Counted from the first letter of the stretch, positions 8,401 through 16,838 are shown. The stretch: 32,057 nucleotides of DNA from Akkermansiaceae bacterium (GCA_021202525.1 JAJQCV010000019.1:1-32057); one strand, 5' to 3'. Notes: generated from the letters alone by a model not told the origin. Numbers and translations are program-made.

Positions 8401-8697
8401 CCGGCGTTCACGGGATGATGGGGCCTATGGGAAAAACCATCCCCGGCCCATGCTCTTCCGGGATAACGGGCCGGAAGGGGAATCCGGCAAACATCCGCCA
8501 TGCAGGAATATGCATTTTCCCGAGGTTCTGCCGCAGACGCCCGGTTTTTCCCCTTTCCCCTCCGTGGATGCCGCCCCGGACAAGGTTTTGGAGCCGAGAA
8601 AGCAGAGGAAGAGGACTAGCGGAACGAACGGGACGGGCGGAAAAGACGGCAAAATCCGGAAAATGAAACCGGGACGTTCCGGGAGGGCCGTACCGGA
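8401..8697. other. Intergenic stretch between convergent genes
   Basis: I see no gene, promoter or repeat here. Several short runs of GGAA/TTCC give weak self-complementarity, such as TCCGG/CCGGA pairs near 8655-8695, but no clean terminator for the minus-strand AsmA-like gene. Confidence 0.45.
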
Positions 8698-11600
8698 CTA
8701 TCTTCTTCTTGCAGGCTGGGCCGCCGGGGGAGCGGGCGGAGCCGGGGCCTTCCCGCCGGAGAAGGGGGCAAAGCTCCAGTTCACATTATTCAGGGGCCCT
8801 CTGCCGCGCACCTGGAACAGGCCGCGCGCCAGCAGGAAGACGGGCGAGGTGAGGAGCTGCGGAATGCCGCGGAACCCCATCTGGAAGTCGGAGTTGACCT
8901 GGAGGTCGGCCAGGCGTATCCACCCGCCGCCCTTCAGGGACAGGTTGCTGCCCGTGGCGACGAAGTTGTTCGTGCGGATGTAGCCTTTTTCTATGGAAAA
9001 GTCGCAGTCGGCGCGGGTGATCTTGTAGTTGATCAGGTGGCCCAGGCCGGGGATGTAATTGGCCAGGGCTTCCCCCAAAAAGCCGAAGATGGGGATTTCC
9101 ACCAGGTTTCCGTGGACCAGAGCCGCTTCCCCCTTGGCCTGGATGCTGTTCATGTTGCCGCCCTTGGATGAGAATTCAATGGCTCCGTGCACGGTGGCCT
9201 TCTCCATCTTTTCCCCGTAGGATCTGCCGATGGCCGTCAGGTTCATGTCCTGGAGCACGAAGGAGCCGTTCAAGGCGTCCCCGCCGTCAATCTGCGCCAA
9301 CACGCGGCCGGTGCAGGTGCCTTCCCAGATGGTTCCCTGCAATTTGTCCACCACCACCCACTGCGGAGAGATGAGCACTTCCCCCTTCGTCCTGCCCAGG
9401 TCCAGCGTGGTTCCCAGGATTTTATAGCGGACGCGGCCCGCAGAGGCGTCAAAGCGGATGCGCCCCTTCATCAGCTTCAGGTCGTCCCCCATCGGGAACA
9501 TGCCGCCGCCGGAGAGCGTCACGGGGCGCGTGAAGACGAATTCCCGGAGCACCTTCGCGGCGTCGTCAGAGAACATGCGCAGCGTATGGGCCGGATAGGC
9601 CTGCCCTTCCAGTCCCAGCACTTCCACGGTGTCCGGGACAAAACGGAAGTCGATGCTTTTGGCCTTCAGGGAACTGTCTGCCGGACCGCCGGACAATCCG
9701 GCGGAGGAAAGGTAGTCGGAGTTGGATACCGTCAGCGCCACGTTGGTCAGAACCAGCTGGTCCGTCACCAGGTGGGCGTCCGCGCGGGCGGATTTGATTT
9801 CCACCCCCTTGTACCTGGTATTGGCGACGGAGACGACCGCCTCAATGTCGTAGGCCTTTTCCAGATTGTAAAGTCCCAGCGTTCCCTGGAAGGAGAGGTC
9901 AATCCCGGAGTTGCTGCGGAAGGCGAAGCGCTCCATGAAGAAGTCGTCATCCTTCATCGCCAGCAGCTTGTCGATCGTGTCCAGGGGGACCGTGGACTGC
10001 CCCATCACGAACATCTGCCCGTCCAGAAAGCCATTGGCAAAGAGTTCAAATTTCCCTTTTTCCAGTTCTATGCGGCAGTTCTGCACAAATATCTGGTTGG
10101 GCCTGTATTCCACCTCCAGGTCCGCCGTTCTCACGGGCACCTTGTTCCAGGCCAGATTTTCCGCCTTGATGCGCGCACGCACCAGGGTGGGTTCCACGGG
10201 CTTTCCTTCCGGAATGTCCAGCCTGCCGTGCACGCGGAGAGTCGCTTTTTCCGGGATCTTCAGTTCCTCCGGCACGGGAACGGACTTGCCGCCCAGGGCC
10301 ACGAGAAGTTCCGGCTTCAGGTCCGATTCCACCGTAAAGACAAGGTCCGTTCCCAGATAGCTGCCGTCCAGTTTCATCCGGCCGTCTTCACGCACCAGTT
10401 CCAGCAGCGTCACGTTGATGGATTTGCCGATTACTTCCACCTTGGCCGTAGCGGAATCGAATTCCACCCCCTGGTACGCCACGTCCCTGACGGCGGCGTC
10501 CATTTTCAGGCGGTCCACATGAACCGGGCCGGACCAGTCCACCCCCATGTGGAGCGTGCCCGCAGCATTCAGTTCCGGGTCCCCGTTGATGACCAGGGTG
10601 GACGGCAGTTCCACGTCTTCCGGTGCCATGGACCGGGCCATGTTCAGCATGGCGTTCACGGGCAGCGTACTGTGGATGTCCACCTTGATTTCTCCATCCA
10701 CGCCCATCACCTTGCCGGAGAAGCTTCCGCCCTGGTGCCGTATGTCCAGGTCCGTCACGTAGAAGTTGCCGTTTTCATAGCTGAAATCCCCGGACGCCTT
10801 TAAAAATTTCTCCCCGAACACGGAGAAGGCCCCCATGGAGCCGGACCCCAGCAGCTTTACCTGGTCCACGCCTTCCCACCCTTCCGTGAACACCAGCTTG
10901 CCGGACATTTGAACGTGCGGCTCGCTCAGGAATTTCATTTCCCGCGGGACGAGGGATTCGTTGAGGAAGGACACCGTCCAGGACACGAGGGGGGCCGTGC
11001 TGGTGACGTCCCAGATCAGGGAGCGCTTTTTCAAATCCGCCTGAAGGGACAGCCTCACAAATCCCGCCGTTTCCGCATCCCTCATGGTGAAGCGCCTGGC
11101 CATGATGACGGAGTCCGAGTAGTCGCCGCTGAACATCAGGTCCTTGACACGGATTTTGCCGTATTGCAGGGAGGGGGCCTGAAAGTCCAGCCCCACGCGG
11201 ATTCCGCCGCCCTTCATGTCGTCGCTCAGGTTGACCGCAAGCTGCGGCGGGGCGGCTTCCGGCCACTTCACCCTTTCCAGGTATTCCAGCACGTGGTCAA
11301 GCTGCTTGAGGACGGCCGCCACGTCTCCGGGCGTCAGCACAAAGTCTCCGCTCTCCTCCTGCCCTGCGGGAAAGCTTCCCTGGGCGGTGACCCGTATTCC
11401 CTGCACCACGGCTTCCGCCTTCGTGAGGTCCACCATGCCGGGGCGGTTCAGGTCTATCTCCGCATTCAGCCCGGTGACGGAAAAGACCCTTTCCGGCCTT
11501 TCTTCATCCACCGGCATGCTGACGCTCAGGCCCTCCACGTTCACCCGCTCCGGGTCCACCTGGCCGTCCAGCAGTTTTTTCCAGTTCAGGGAGATGTCCG

Positions 11601-11889
11601 CCTCATGAAGCCGGGCGATGGGACGGCGGTTTTCCGGCGGCGCTTCCGGGTCCAGCATTTCCACGTCCTTCAGCGTGACGACGGCCCGGGGCCAGATGCT
11701 GATTTTCAGCGTGCCGATGTTCACGGGCACCCCTTTTTCCAGCAGGGCCTGTTCCACGCGCACCACCACAAAGGAGGGCACGCCCCAGATGGAAATATAA
11801 CAAATGAAGCCAAACACCAGGGCGCACAGCAGAATAATCACGGTGGGGACCAATCCCCTGAGCCATCTCATGAATGTCGAACGAGCCAT
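8698..11889 (-). CDS. AsmA-like / DUF3971-type bridge protein of the cell envelope
   Basis: The 1063-residue protein has one N-terminal membrane anchor (LVPTVIILLCALVFGFICYISIWG, about residues 12-35). A very long periplasmic region follows, made of repeated beta-strand pattern with alternating hydrophobic residues. The C-terminal part (about 900-1045: GEAALVHGNLVEIPIFGFLG, then ITRADCDFSIEKGYIRTNNF) matches the AsmA_2 / DUF3971 C-terminal domain. Relatives (AsmA, TamB, YhdP) form hydrophobic grooves thought to carry phospholipids between inner and outer membrane, or to assist outer-membrane assembly. A proline/alanine/arginine tail (APAPPAPPAAQPARRR) ends the protein. It stands alone on this strand. 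The exact start is uncertain; Met7 is an alternative. Confidence 0.82.
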   Translation of the reverse strand: MARSTFMRWLRGLVPTVIILLCALVFGFICYISIWGVPSFVVVRVEQALLEKGVPVNIGTLKISIWPRAVVTLKDVEMLDPEAPPENRRPIARLHEADISLNWKKLLDGQVDPERVNVEGLSVSMPVDEERPERVFSVTGLNAEIDLNRPGMVDLTKAEAVVQGIRVTAQGSFPAGQEESGDFVLTPGDVAAVLKQLDHVLEYLERVKWPEAAPPQLAVNLSDDMKGGGIRVGLDFQAPSLQYGKIRVKDLMFSGDYSDSVIMARRFTMRDAETAGFVRLSLQADLKKRSLIWDVTSTAPLVSWTVSFLNESLVPREMKFLSEPHVQMSGKLVFTEGWEGVDQVKLLGSGSMGAFSVFGEKFLKASGDFSYENGNFYVTDLDIRHQGGSFSGKVMGVDGEIKVDIHSTLPVNAMLNMARSMAPEDVELPSTLVINGDPELNAAGTLHMGVDWSGPVHVDRLKMDAAVRDVAYQGVEFDSATAKVEVIGKSINVTLLELVREDGRMKLDGSYLGTDLVFTVESDLKPELLVALGGKSVPVPEELKIPEKATLRVHGRLDIPEGKPVEPTLVRARIKAENLAWNKVPVRTADLEVEYRPNQIFVQNCRIELEKGKFELFANGFLDGQMFVMGQSTVPLDTIDKLLAMKDDDFFMERFAFRSNSGIDLSFQGTLGLYNLEKAYDIEAVVSVANTRYKGVEIKSARADAHLVTDQLVLTNVALTVSNSDYLSSAGLSGGPADSSLKAKSIDFRFVPDTVEVLGLEGQAYPAHTLRMFSDDAAKVLREFVFTRPVTLSGGGMFPMGDDLKLMKGRIRFDASAGRVRYKILGTTLDLGRTKGEVLISPQWVVVDKLQGTIWEGTCTGRVLAQIDGGDALNGSFVLQDMNLTAIGRSYGEKMEKATVHGAIEFSSKGGNMNSIQAKGEAALVHGNLVEIPIFGFLGEALANYIPGLGHLINYKITRADCDFSIEKGYIRTNNFVATGSNLSLKGGGWIRLADLQVNSDFQMGFRGIPQLLTSPVFLLARGLFQVRGRGPLNNVNWSFAPFSGGKAPAPPAPPAAQPARRR

Positions 11890-12059
11890 ACGCCACTTGC
11901 CTTACTTGCACAGGTACTTGCCCATGCTACCTTAAAAGGAGAGACATTGCACCATCATTTTACGTTGGCAATTTATTTCGTATTCCGGACATGCACGGGG
12001 ATTTTCCATTGAAGCGGCGCCCGGCGGGGGCCCCCTGCTCCTGTCATCCGGCTTGAACA

Positions 12060-12110
12060 GGATGGATCGCCATCCAGTCAAACCTTTGCTAGGTCCGGCC
12101 AAAAGCCGGA
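12060..12110. repeat. Two small perfect hairpins upstream of the pirin gene
   Basis: GGATGG-ATCG-CCATCC (12060-12075) and TCCGGC-CAAAA-GCCGGA (12094-12110) are perfect 6-bp stems in the 242-base gap between the divergent AsmA-like and pirin genes. They could be operator or RNA leader elements. No promoter with correct spacing could be assigned, although an AT-rich TATTATAG lies just before the pirin ATG. Confidence 0.35.
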
Positions 12111-12131
12111 AGAATCTAAATATTATAGATC

Positions 12132-12830
12132 ATGAATATCATTATCGACAGGGCATCGTCCAGGGGACATGCCAACCATGGGTGGTTGAATACCTACCAC
12201 ACGTTCAGCTTTGCCAATTATTTCAATCCGGACCGCATGCAGTTCGGAGCCCTTCGCGTACTCAATGACGACACAGTGCTTCCAAACGAAGGGTTCGGCA
12301 CCCACCCCCACAAGAACATGGAGGTGATTTCCATTCCCCTGAAAGGGAAGCTCCGCCACGGCGACAGCCTGAATAACAGCCATACCATCACGCGCGGGGA
12401 AATCCAGCTCATGAGCGCGGGAACGGGCATCCTGCACAGCGAGTACAACGACAGTTCCACGGACAATCTGGAATTCCTGCAAATATGGGTCATTCCCGAC
12501 AGGATCAACACGGAACCCAAGTACAAGGATTACGACATCAAGCCCCTGCTGAAGCACAATGAGATTTCCACCTTCCTGGCTCCGGAAACGGATATCTCCA
12601 TCATGCAGCAGGCGTGGTTTTCCTGGGCGGAACTGGACCGCGGCACATCGCGGGAATACAAGTTCAAGGGACAGAATACGGGCGTGTATATTTTCGTGGT
12701 GGAAGGGGAAGTCAAGATAGGGGACACGGTGCTGAACCGCCGCGACGGAGCCGGAATCACGGATACGGAGGCCATTACCATTGAGGCCCTCCAGAATTCC
12801 ACCGTTCTTCTGATGGAAGTGGCGCAGTAG
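12132..12830 (+). CDS. Pirin-family protein (bicupin, YhhW-like)
   Basis: The 232-residue protein has the two-cupin pirin fold. Metal ligands His58, His60, His102 and Glu104 are all present in the conserved blocks THPHKNMEVISIPLKG (57-72) and LMSAGTGILHSEYN (93-106). Relatives such as E. coli YhhW oxidise quercetin in vitro, and others act as redox-sensing partners. The physiological role is not set by sequence. Length matches the YhhW class. It ends in a strong terminator that overlaps the convergent DUF2062 gene. The start is fixed by the conserved N-terminal segment (SSRGHANHGWLNTYHTFSFA). Confidence 0.93.
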   Translation: MNIIIDRASSRGHANHGWLNTYHTFSFANYFNPDRMQFGALRVLNDDTVLPNEGFGTHPHKNMEVISIPLKGKLRHGDSLNNSHTITRGEIQLMSAGTGILHSEYNDSSTDNLEFLQIWVIPDRINTEPKYKDYDIKPLLKHNEISTFLAPETDISIMQQAWFSWAELDRGTSREYKFKGQNTGVYIFVVEGEVKIGDTVLNRRDGAGITDTEAITIEALQNSTVLLMEVAQ

Positions 12831-12856
12831 CGCAGCCGGAATTTCCACCCGGATAT

Positions 12857-13576
12857 TTAGTCGGGCCTGCCCTCATGCGGAGGGCGGGCCTTTTTGCCGT
12901 CCTTCCCGTGCTTTCTCCGGCCCTTGATGAGCAGGCCCAGCCACCACCCCAGCTGCACGAGCCCGTAGCACAGCCCTCCCAGCACGACGCTGGAGACGGC
13001 CCAGCCCGTCAGGAATTCCAGAGAAACCATGCCTATGCCCAGGCCGTTGAACGGAGCCCAGGACCACTGTTCCACCGCTGTTTTCAGCATGTGCCAGGTG
13101 GCGCCGGAAGTCGGCAGGCCAAGCCGGGAGAAAAGGAACCAGCCCAGCCACCACTGGCCGGGAATGGCAAAGAAGGTAAAGCCGGGCGGGGAGAGCCAGG
13201 CCATCAGGATGGCCACCGGAATGTTCCCCTTGCGCCACAGGCAGGCAAATACGCCCCACAGGCTCTGCATGGGCAGCGGGGCGATCGCGGCGGCGGCTCC
13301 CCAGCCGGCCCCCACGGCCACGGATTCGCGCGTCCACGACCAGTAGACCGGGTCGAAAATTTTTGCGGAAAGAAAACGGCTGGTCCACGATTTTTTACGC
13401 ACTTCCGTCAGCAGATAAAGCCTGACCTTGCGCATCAATTGCCTGTAGCGGTGTTCCATTCCGCGGCACAGTCTCATACAAGCCCGCGCCTGATCAATCG
13501 TAAAATGCTCCAGCGCCTTCCATGCCGCATTTTTATTCCAAATGCCGCCGCCGTGCGGTTTTGCTTGATTCCCCAT
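12857..13576 (-). CDS. DUF2062 family membrane protein
   Basis: The 239-residue protein has an N-terminal basic helical region (about 1-75, with many Arg/Lys). It is followed by the DUF2062 core: SVAVGAGWGAAAAIAPLPMQSLWGVFACLWRKGNIPVAILMAWLSPPGFTFF (split across about 86-137), with the typical R-K-G-N-x-P and S/N-P-x-T/F elements. Two further hydrophobic spans follow near 185-215. The tail is short and lysine/arginine rich. DUF2062 proteins have no settled function; some are linked to envelope or polysaccharide genes. The gene starts 45 bases from the divergent tlyA start and converges on pirin, whose terminator overlaps its last codons. Start choice is moderate. Confidence 0.8.
   Translation of the reverse strand: MGNQAKPHGGGIWNKNAAWKALEHFTIDQARACMRLCRGMEHRYRQLMRKVRLYLLTEVRKKSWTSRFLSAKIFDPVYWSWTRESVAVGAGWGAAAAIAPLPMQSLWGVFACLWRKGNIPVAILMAWLSPPGFTFFAIPGQWWLGWFLFSRLGLPTSGATWHMLKTAVEQWSWAPFNGLGIGMVSLEFLTGWAVSSVVLGGLCYGLVQLGWWLGLLIKGRRKHGKDGKKARPPHEGRPD
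12864..12895 (+). terminator. Strong terminator of the pirin gene, embedded in the 3' end of the convergent gene
   Basis: GGCCTGCCCTC (12864-12874) and GAGGGCGGGCC (12880-12890) make an 11-bp stem with one G-U pair, a five-base loop and a TTTTT run (12891-12895). On the opposite strand the same bases encode the last dozen residues of the DUF2062 protein. Confidence 0.82.
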
Positions 13577-13621
13577 GCATTTTCATGAAATACCTGCGTA
13601 CGCACTTTTTCCCGGTTATTT

Positions 13622-14351
13622 ATGAGCAAACAACGACTCGACGTTCTTCTGGTTTCCCGCAATCTCGTAGAATCCCGGGAACTGGCCCAGCGGCTCATCA
13701 TCGCCGGAGAGGTGAGCGTGGGCGGCCATCCTTCCACCAAGCCGGGGCTCAAGGTCAGTGAAGACGCGGACATTTCCATCCGGAACCGCCCCCGCTACGT
13801 CAGCCGCGGCGGCCTGAAGATGGAAGGCGCCCTGAAGGCCTTCCCCGTTTCCGCGGAAGGCAAGGTCTGCCTGGACATCGGGGCTTCCACGGGAGGGTTC
13901 ACGGACTGCCTGCTCCAGCACGGGGCCTGCCGGGTCCACGCGGTCGACGTGGGAACCAACCAGCTCGTCTGGAAACTGCGCCAGGACCCCCGCGTGGTCG
14001 TGAAGGAGAAGTTCAACGCCCGCTACATGACGCAGGAGGACATCGGGGAACAGGTAGAGCTGATCGTTTCAGACGTTTCCTTCATTTCCCTGAAAAAAAT
14101 CCTGCCCGCCGCCTTTCCCCTGCTGAAAGAGGGAGGGGACGCCCTCGTGCTGATCAAGCCCCAGTTCGAGCTCCAGCCGGAGGACATCGGCGCCGGGGGC
14201 ATCGTCCGGGACCCGGCCCTGCACCGGCGCGCGGTGGATTCCATACGCACCTTCGTTACGGAGGAGCTGGGCCGCTCCTGGATGGGGTGCGAGCCCTCCC
14301 CCCATCACCGGCACGGACGGCAATCACGAATTCCTGGCGTGGCTCAAGTAG
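13622..14351 (+). CDS. tlyA: TlyA-type rRNA 2'-O-methyltransferase, apparent one-base frameshift near the 3' end
   Basis: TlyA methylates ribose 2'-O of cytidine in rRNA. Residues 1-60 are an S4 RNA-binding domain (MSKQRLDVLLVSRNLVESRE) and 61-242 an RrmJ-like Rossmann methyltransferase. The SAM loop CLDIGASTGGFTDCL is at 83-97, with SRGGLK, SDVSFISL and LIKPQFE supplying the expected catalytic residues. The frame as printed runs on to 14620 (332 residues) with a non-homologous tail. Deleting one C from the C6 run at 14298-14303 restores the normal ending PSPITGTDGNHEFLAWLK and a stop at 14349-14351, giving 242 residues. The range given assumes that repair. A sequencing error, a recent mutation and phase variation are all possible. 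Confidence 0.88.
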
Positions 14352-14375
14352 CCGGAGCCCATTTCCCGGGAGGCC

Positions 14376-14760
14376 CTACCGCGCTCCGGGAACGCCGCCG
14401 CAACACGCATCAAGGAACGGCATCAGCTTTCCATAGTATAACTCCCGGTCCCTTGATGCGTTTGGCCTGGCGTGCCTCCGGGCTTTCCACGCTCGAAATT
14501 GCGCCCGCTGCCGGTACAAGTCCTGCCGCGTCACGAAAACGATTATTTCCGAAGCCGTGGCCGCAGCCGACTGGCCGAGGCACGCTCCGGCAATACGGGC
14601 TATCAATTCAGGCCGGGTGATTTGAAAGAATTCCCATAGCTGCATGTTTGAACTGCTGGGAGCCATCCAGGCAGCGCTTTACCTTTTCGGGATCCAGCGG
14701 TTTCTTTTTATCGAATACCCGCCCGGCGCGCCGGTAATTCAGGGCCTCTTCCAAATTCAT
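14376..14760 (-). pseudogene. Decayed nitroreductase-family gene with several frameshifts and a lost 3' half
   Basis: Starting at ATG 14760, 18 bases after the DJ-1 stop, the frame reads MNLEEALNYRRAGRVFDKKK and continues to KRCL, the usual N-terminus of a nitroreductase group common in Bacteroidetes. The next family block (APSSSNMQLWEFFQI through VFVTRQDLYRQRAQ) is in another frame, consistent with a deletion of about 11 bp near 14667. Downstream fragments NFERGK, SPEARQAKRIKG and ELYYGKLMPFL lie in three different frames between about 14420 and 14500. The C-terminal half of the family is absent, and the remnant runs into the end of tlyA. FMN enzyme activity is therefore lost. Family identity rests on remembered family sequences. 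Confidence 0.78.
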
Positions 14761-14778
14761 CACGCTCCCCGCCAACTG

Positions 14779-15471
14779 CTACTGGTTAAACCGGCTTATG
14801 ACCGTTTCAGCCATTTTTTCAGAACTGAACGGGTCCTGGCCCGTGATCAGGTTTCCGTCAGTCACTACTTCCGGCATCATCGGGATCAATGACTTTTTGT
14901 AGTCCGCACGGCGTTCTTTCAGCGCGGATTCCAGATCGAAAGGCACCTCCTTTTTCTTTCCGGCCAGTCCTTCCTCAAACCAACTGAATCCCGTGACCTT
15001 TTTATCTTTTACCAGATATTGTCCGTCCGAGAGTTTCACGTTTAATAATCCGCATACGCCATGACAAATGGCCCCAACTACCTTATTGTTTTCATAGTGG
15101 TCCTTGATGAGCGTTTGCAGAACGGTATTATCCGGAAAATCGAACATCGCGCCGTGGCCTCCGGCCAGATAAATGCAGTCGAACAACTCACCGGAAACAT
15201 CATCCAGGCTTTTCGTGTGCCGCAGCACGTTCCGGAATTCCGAATCGTCCCAGTATTCCTTGGAGAGTTTGTCCATGTACATTGTTTTCAGGCTCGTGGG
15301 ATCAACCGGGGTATCGCCTCCCTTGGGACTTGCAATGACAATATCATATCCCCGCTTTTTCGCGCTGTCATACATGTGGGTAAGCTCGCTGAGCCATAAT
15401 CCCGTTTCCTGTTTTCCGTCCGGAAACATTCCGGTTCCGGTTACTACCATTAATATTTTCATTTGTTTCAT
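14779..15471 (-). CDS. DJ-1/PfpI family protein (type 1 glutamine amidotransferase-like, Hsp31 group)
   Basis: The 230-residue protein has the DJ-1/PfpI fold. The nucleophile elbow is AICHGVCGLL with Cys136 and His137. A conserved Glu (Glu22 in KQETGLWLSEL) corresponds to the residue that contacts the cysteine. YLAGGHGAMFDFPDN supplies the oxyanion loop. Relatives act as glyoxalases, deglycase-type or chaperone proteins in electrophile stress; the exact activity is not predictable. Codon choice is more AT-rich than in flanking genes. A nitroreductase remnant follows 18 bases downstream, so the two were probably co-transcribed. The ATG may be at 15471 or nine bases later at Met4. Confidence 0.9.
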   Translation of the reverse strand: MKQMKILMVVTGTGMFPDGKQETGLWLSELTHMYDSAKKRGYDIVIASPKGGDTPVDPTSLKTMYMDKLSKEYWDDSEFRNVLRHTKSLDDVSGELFDCIYLAGGHGAMFDFPDNTVLQTLIKDHYENNKVVGAICHGVCGLLNVKLSDGQYLVKDKKVTGFSWFEEGLAGKKKEVPFDLESALKERRADYKKSLIPMMPEVVTDGNLITGQDPFSSEKMAETVISRFNQ

Positions 15472-15488
15472 ATCTCTGTTTTTCCTGT

Positions 15489-15516
15489 TCTATATAAAGC
15501 CGGCCATCATCTGTAA
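15489..15516 (-). promoter_or_regulatory. Probable promoter of the DJ-1 gene
   Basis: On the minus strand TTACAG (15511-15516), a 16-bp spacer and TATAGA (15489-15494) precede the gene. The -10 ends 17 nt before the ATG, and AGGA is present in the short leader. Confidence 0.45.
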
Positions 15517-15522
15517 TTTCTG

Positions 15523-15537
15523 AATGAATTATTCATT
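15523..15537. repeat. 15-bp palindrome next to the DJ-1 promoter
   Basis: AATGAA-TTA-TTCATT is a perfect inverted repeat sitting six bases upstream of the proposed -35 box. The size, symmetry and position suit an operator for a dimeric regulator. No regulator gene is adjacent. Confidence 0.45.
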
Positions 15538-16013
15538 ACACACTGCCGGGCATATTTTATTTTTCATCTATTGGCAGTTTCAACCATGCACGGAAAATGA
15601 AACCCTTGTCAATGCGCCACTTTATTCTAATAAAAAGGCGCCGCCGGTTAAATGGCCGCCTGCCGCTCCCCTTTTCAAGGGAATCCTTAACAGGAACTCC
15701 AGGGTGGCTTCCGGGCTTCAGGACCGTCTCCGGAAACAGGAAAACAGGCCGCCAAAAAATTCAAAATCAATTCATTTCCAACACAATACAAAAATACCAC
15801 ACCACTTTCATTCCTCCGGTCCAGCCATGGAGGGGAAAACGGGCTTCCTTCCTTCCCGGCCGCCCCGCGAACACCGGAACAGCCACGGCGGTTCCTCACC
15901 TTCCCCAATGACACAGAATCTTCATTCACGGAACCAGGACGCCTGAACATGCAGCGCTCCTTTCCGGCATCAATCCGCTGGAAAAATAAGATTCCGCCTT
16001 TCTTCATTCCATC
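15538..16013. other. Intergenic stretch with one long hairpin, no convincing gene
   Basis: The open frames here have no recognisable content. One notable structure is at 15614-15641: GCGCC and GGCGC close a stem whose inner part is TTTATT/AATAAA around a two-base loop, with one AC/AA internal mismatch. It is not followed by a T-run, so it is not a standard terminator. Confidence 0.45.
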
Positions 16014-16052
16014 AAAAACGCCGCTCTTTCCGCGGATACGGAAAAAGCGGCG
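16014..16052 (-). terminator. Terminator of nagB
   Basis: Two 14-base arms, CGCCGCTCTTTCCG (16019-16032) and CGGAAAAAGCGGCG (16039-16052), pair with a single mismatch around a six-base loop. On the minus strand the stem is followed by TTTTT (16014-16018). It lies about 30 bases after the nagB stop and is a clear intrinsic terminator. Confidence 0.85.
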
Positions 16053-16084
16053 CGTGTACCCTGAAACGGGAAAGGAACGGGGGC

Positions 16085-16828
16085 TTACAGCTCGGAAGCG
16101 GCGCCCTTGTCCAGAAGGAATTTGGCGTTCGGGTGCTTCTGCAGGTAGGAGGCGGCCACGTCCACTGTCACCGGTCCCTGAACGGCCTTTTTCACGATGG
16201 AAGCCTTCTTTTCACCCCAGGCCATCAGGGCCACTTCACGGGCGCCCATGATGGTGGCCACGCCCATGGTGATGGCCGTGGTGGGAACGTTTTCAATGCC
16301 GCCAAAGGCGGGGGCCGCGTCAGAGCGGGTGAGATCGTCCAGGTGCACCTGGCGGGTGATGGTGGTGTCGTCGGAGCCGGGTTCGTTGAAACCGATGTGC
16401 CCGGTACGGCCGATGCCCAGAATCTGGAGGTCAATACCGCCGCAATCCTTGATCTTCTGTTCGTAGGCGGCGCAGTGCGCGGCAATTTCGTCGCCCTTCA
16501 CCGTGCCGGAGGGAAGATTGATGTTTTCCGGCTTCATGTCGATGTGGTTGAACAGGTTGGTATGCATGAAGTACCAGTAGGATTCCGGATGGTCCCGGTC
16601 CAGGCCGCTGTATTCATCCAGATTGAAGGAGATGACGTTGGCAAAGGAGAGGCCTTCCTCCTTGTGCATGCGCACCAGCTCCGCATAAAAAGGCAGGGGG
16701 GTGGCTCCGGTGGCAAGGCCCAGCACCACGTTCCGGCCTTCGGCGGCGCGGGAACGGATCAGTTCCGCAACTTCTTTTGCCAAGGATTTGGCAGCATCCT
16801 GGGGAGTTTCAAAAGTTTCTACTTTCAT
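16085..16828 (-). CDS. nagB: Glucosamine-6-phosphate deaminase
   Basis: NagB converts glucosamine-6-phosphate to fructose-6-phosphate and ammonia, feeding GlcNAc-derived sugar into glycolysis. The 247-residue form has GLATGATPLPFY (37-48, phosphate loop), SFNLDEYSGL (67-76) with the proton-shuttle Asp71, and GIGRTGHIGFNEPGS (138-152) with His144 and Glu149. The residue two before the His is Thr, where E. coli has Asp; B. subtilis-type enzymes also differ there. The frame is open to an ATG at 16867, but the promoter -10 lies inside that extension. The ATG at 16828, 10 nt after the -10 box, is therefore the start, and it gives the normal family length. The gene stands alone. Confidence 0.95.
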   Translation of the reverse strand: MKVETFETPQDAAKSLAKEVAELIRSRAAEGRNVVLGLATGATPLPFYAELVRMHKEEGLSFANVISFNLDEYSGLDRDHPESYWYFMHTNLFNHIDMKPENINLPSGTVKGDEIAAHCAAYEQKIKDCGGIDLQILGIGRTGHIGFNEPGSDDTTITRQVHLDDLTRSDAAPAFGGIENVPTTAITMGVATIMGAREVALMAWGEKKASIVKKAVQGPVTVDVAASYLQKHPNAKFLLDKGAASEL

Positions 16829-16838
16829 AACGCGCCAC

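Noticed and set aside
9187..12012. Long plus-strand open frames opposite the AsmA-like gene
   Set aside because: The AsmA-like protein has a membrane anchor and a recognisable C-terminal domain. The opposite frames are composition artefacts.
15524..16007. Open frames of about 100-140 codons on both strands between the DJ-1 gene and nagB
   Set aside because: The translations are low in hydrophobic pattern and have no motifs. The plus-strand frame starts inside the DJ-1 promoter palindrome.
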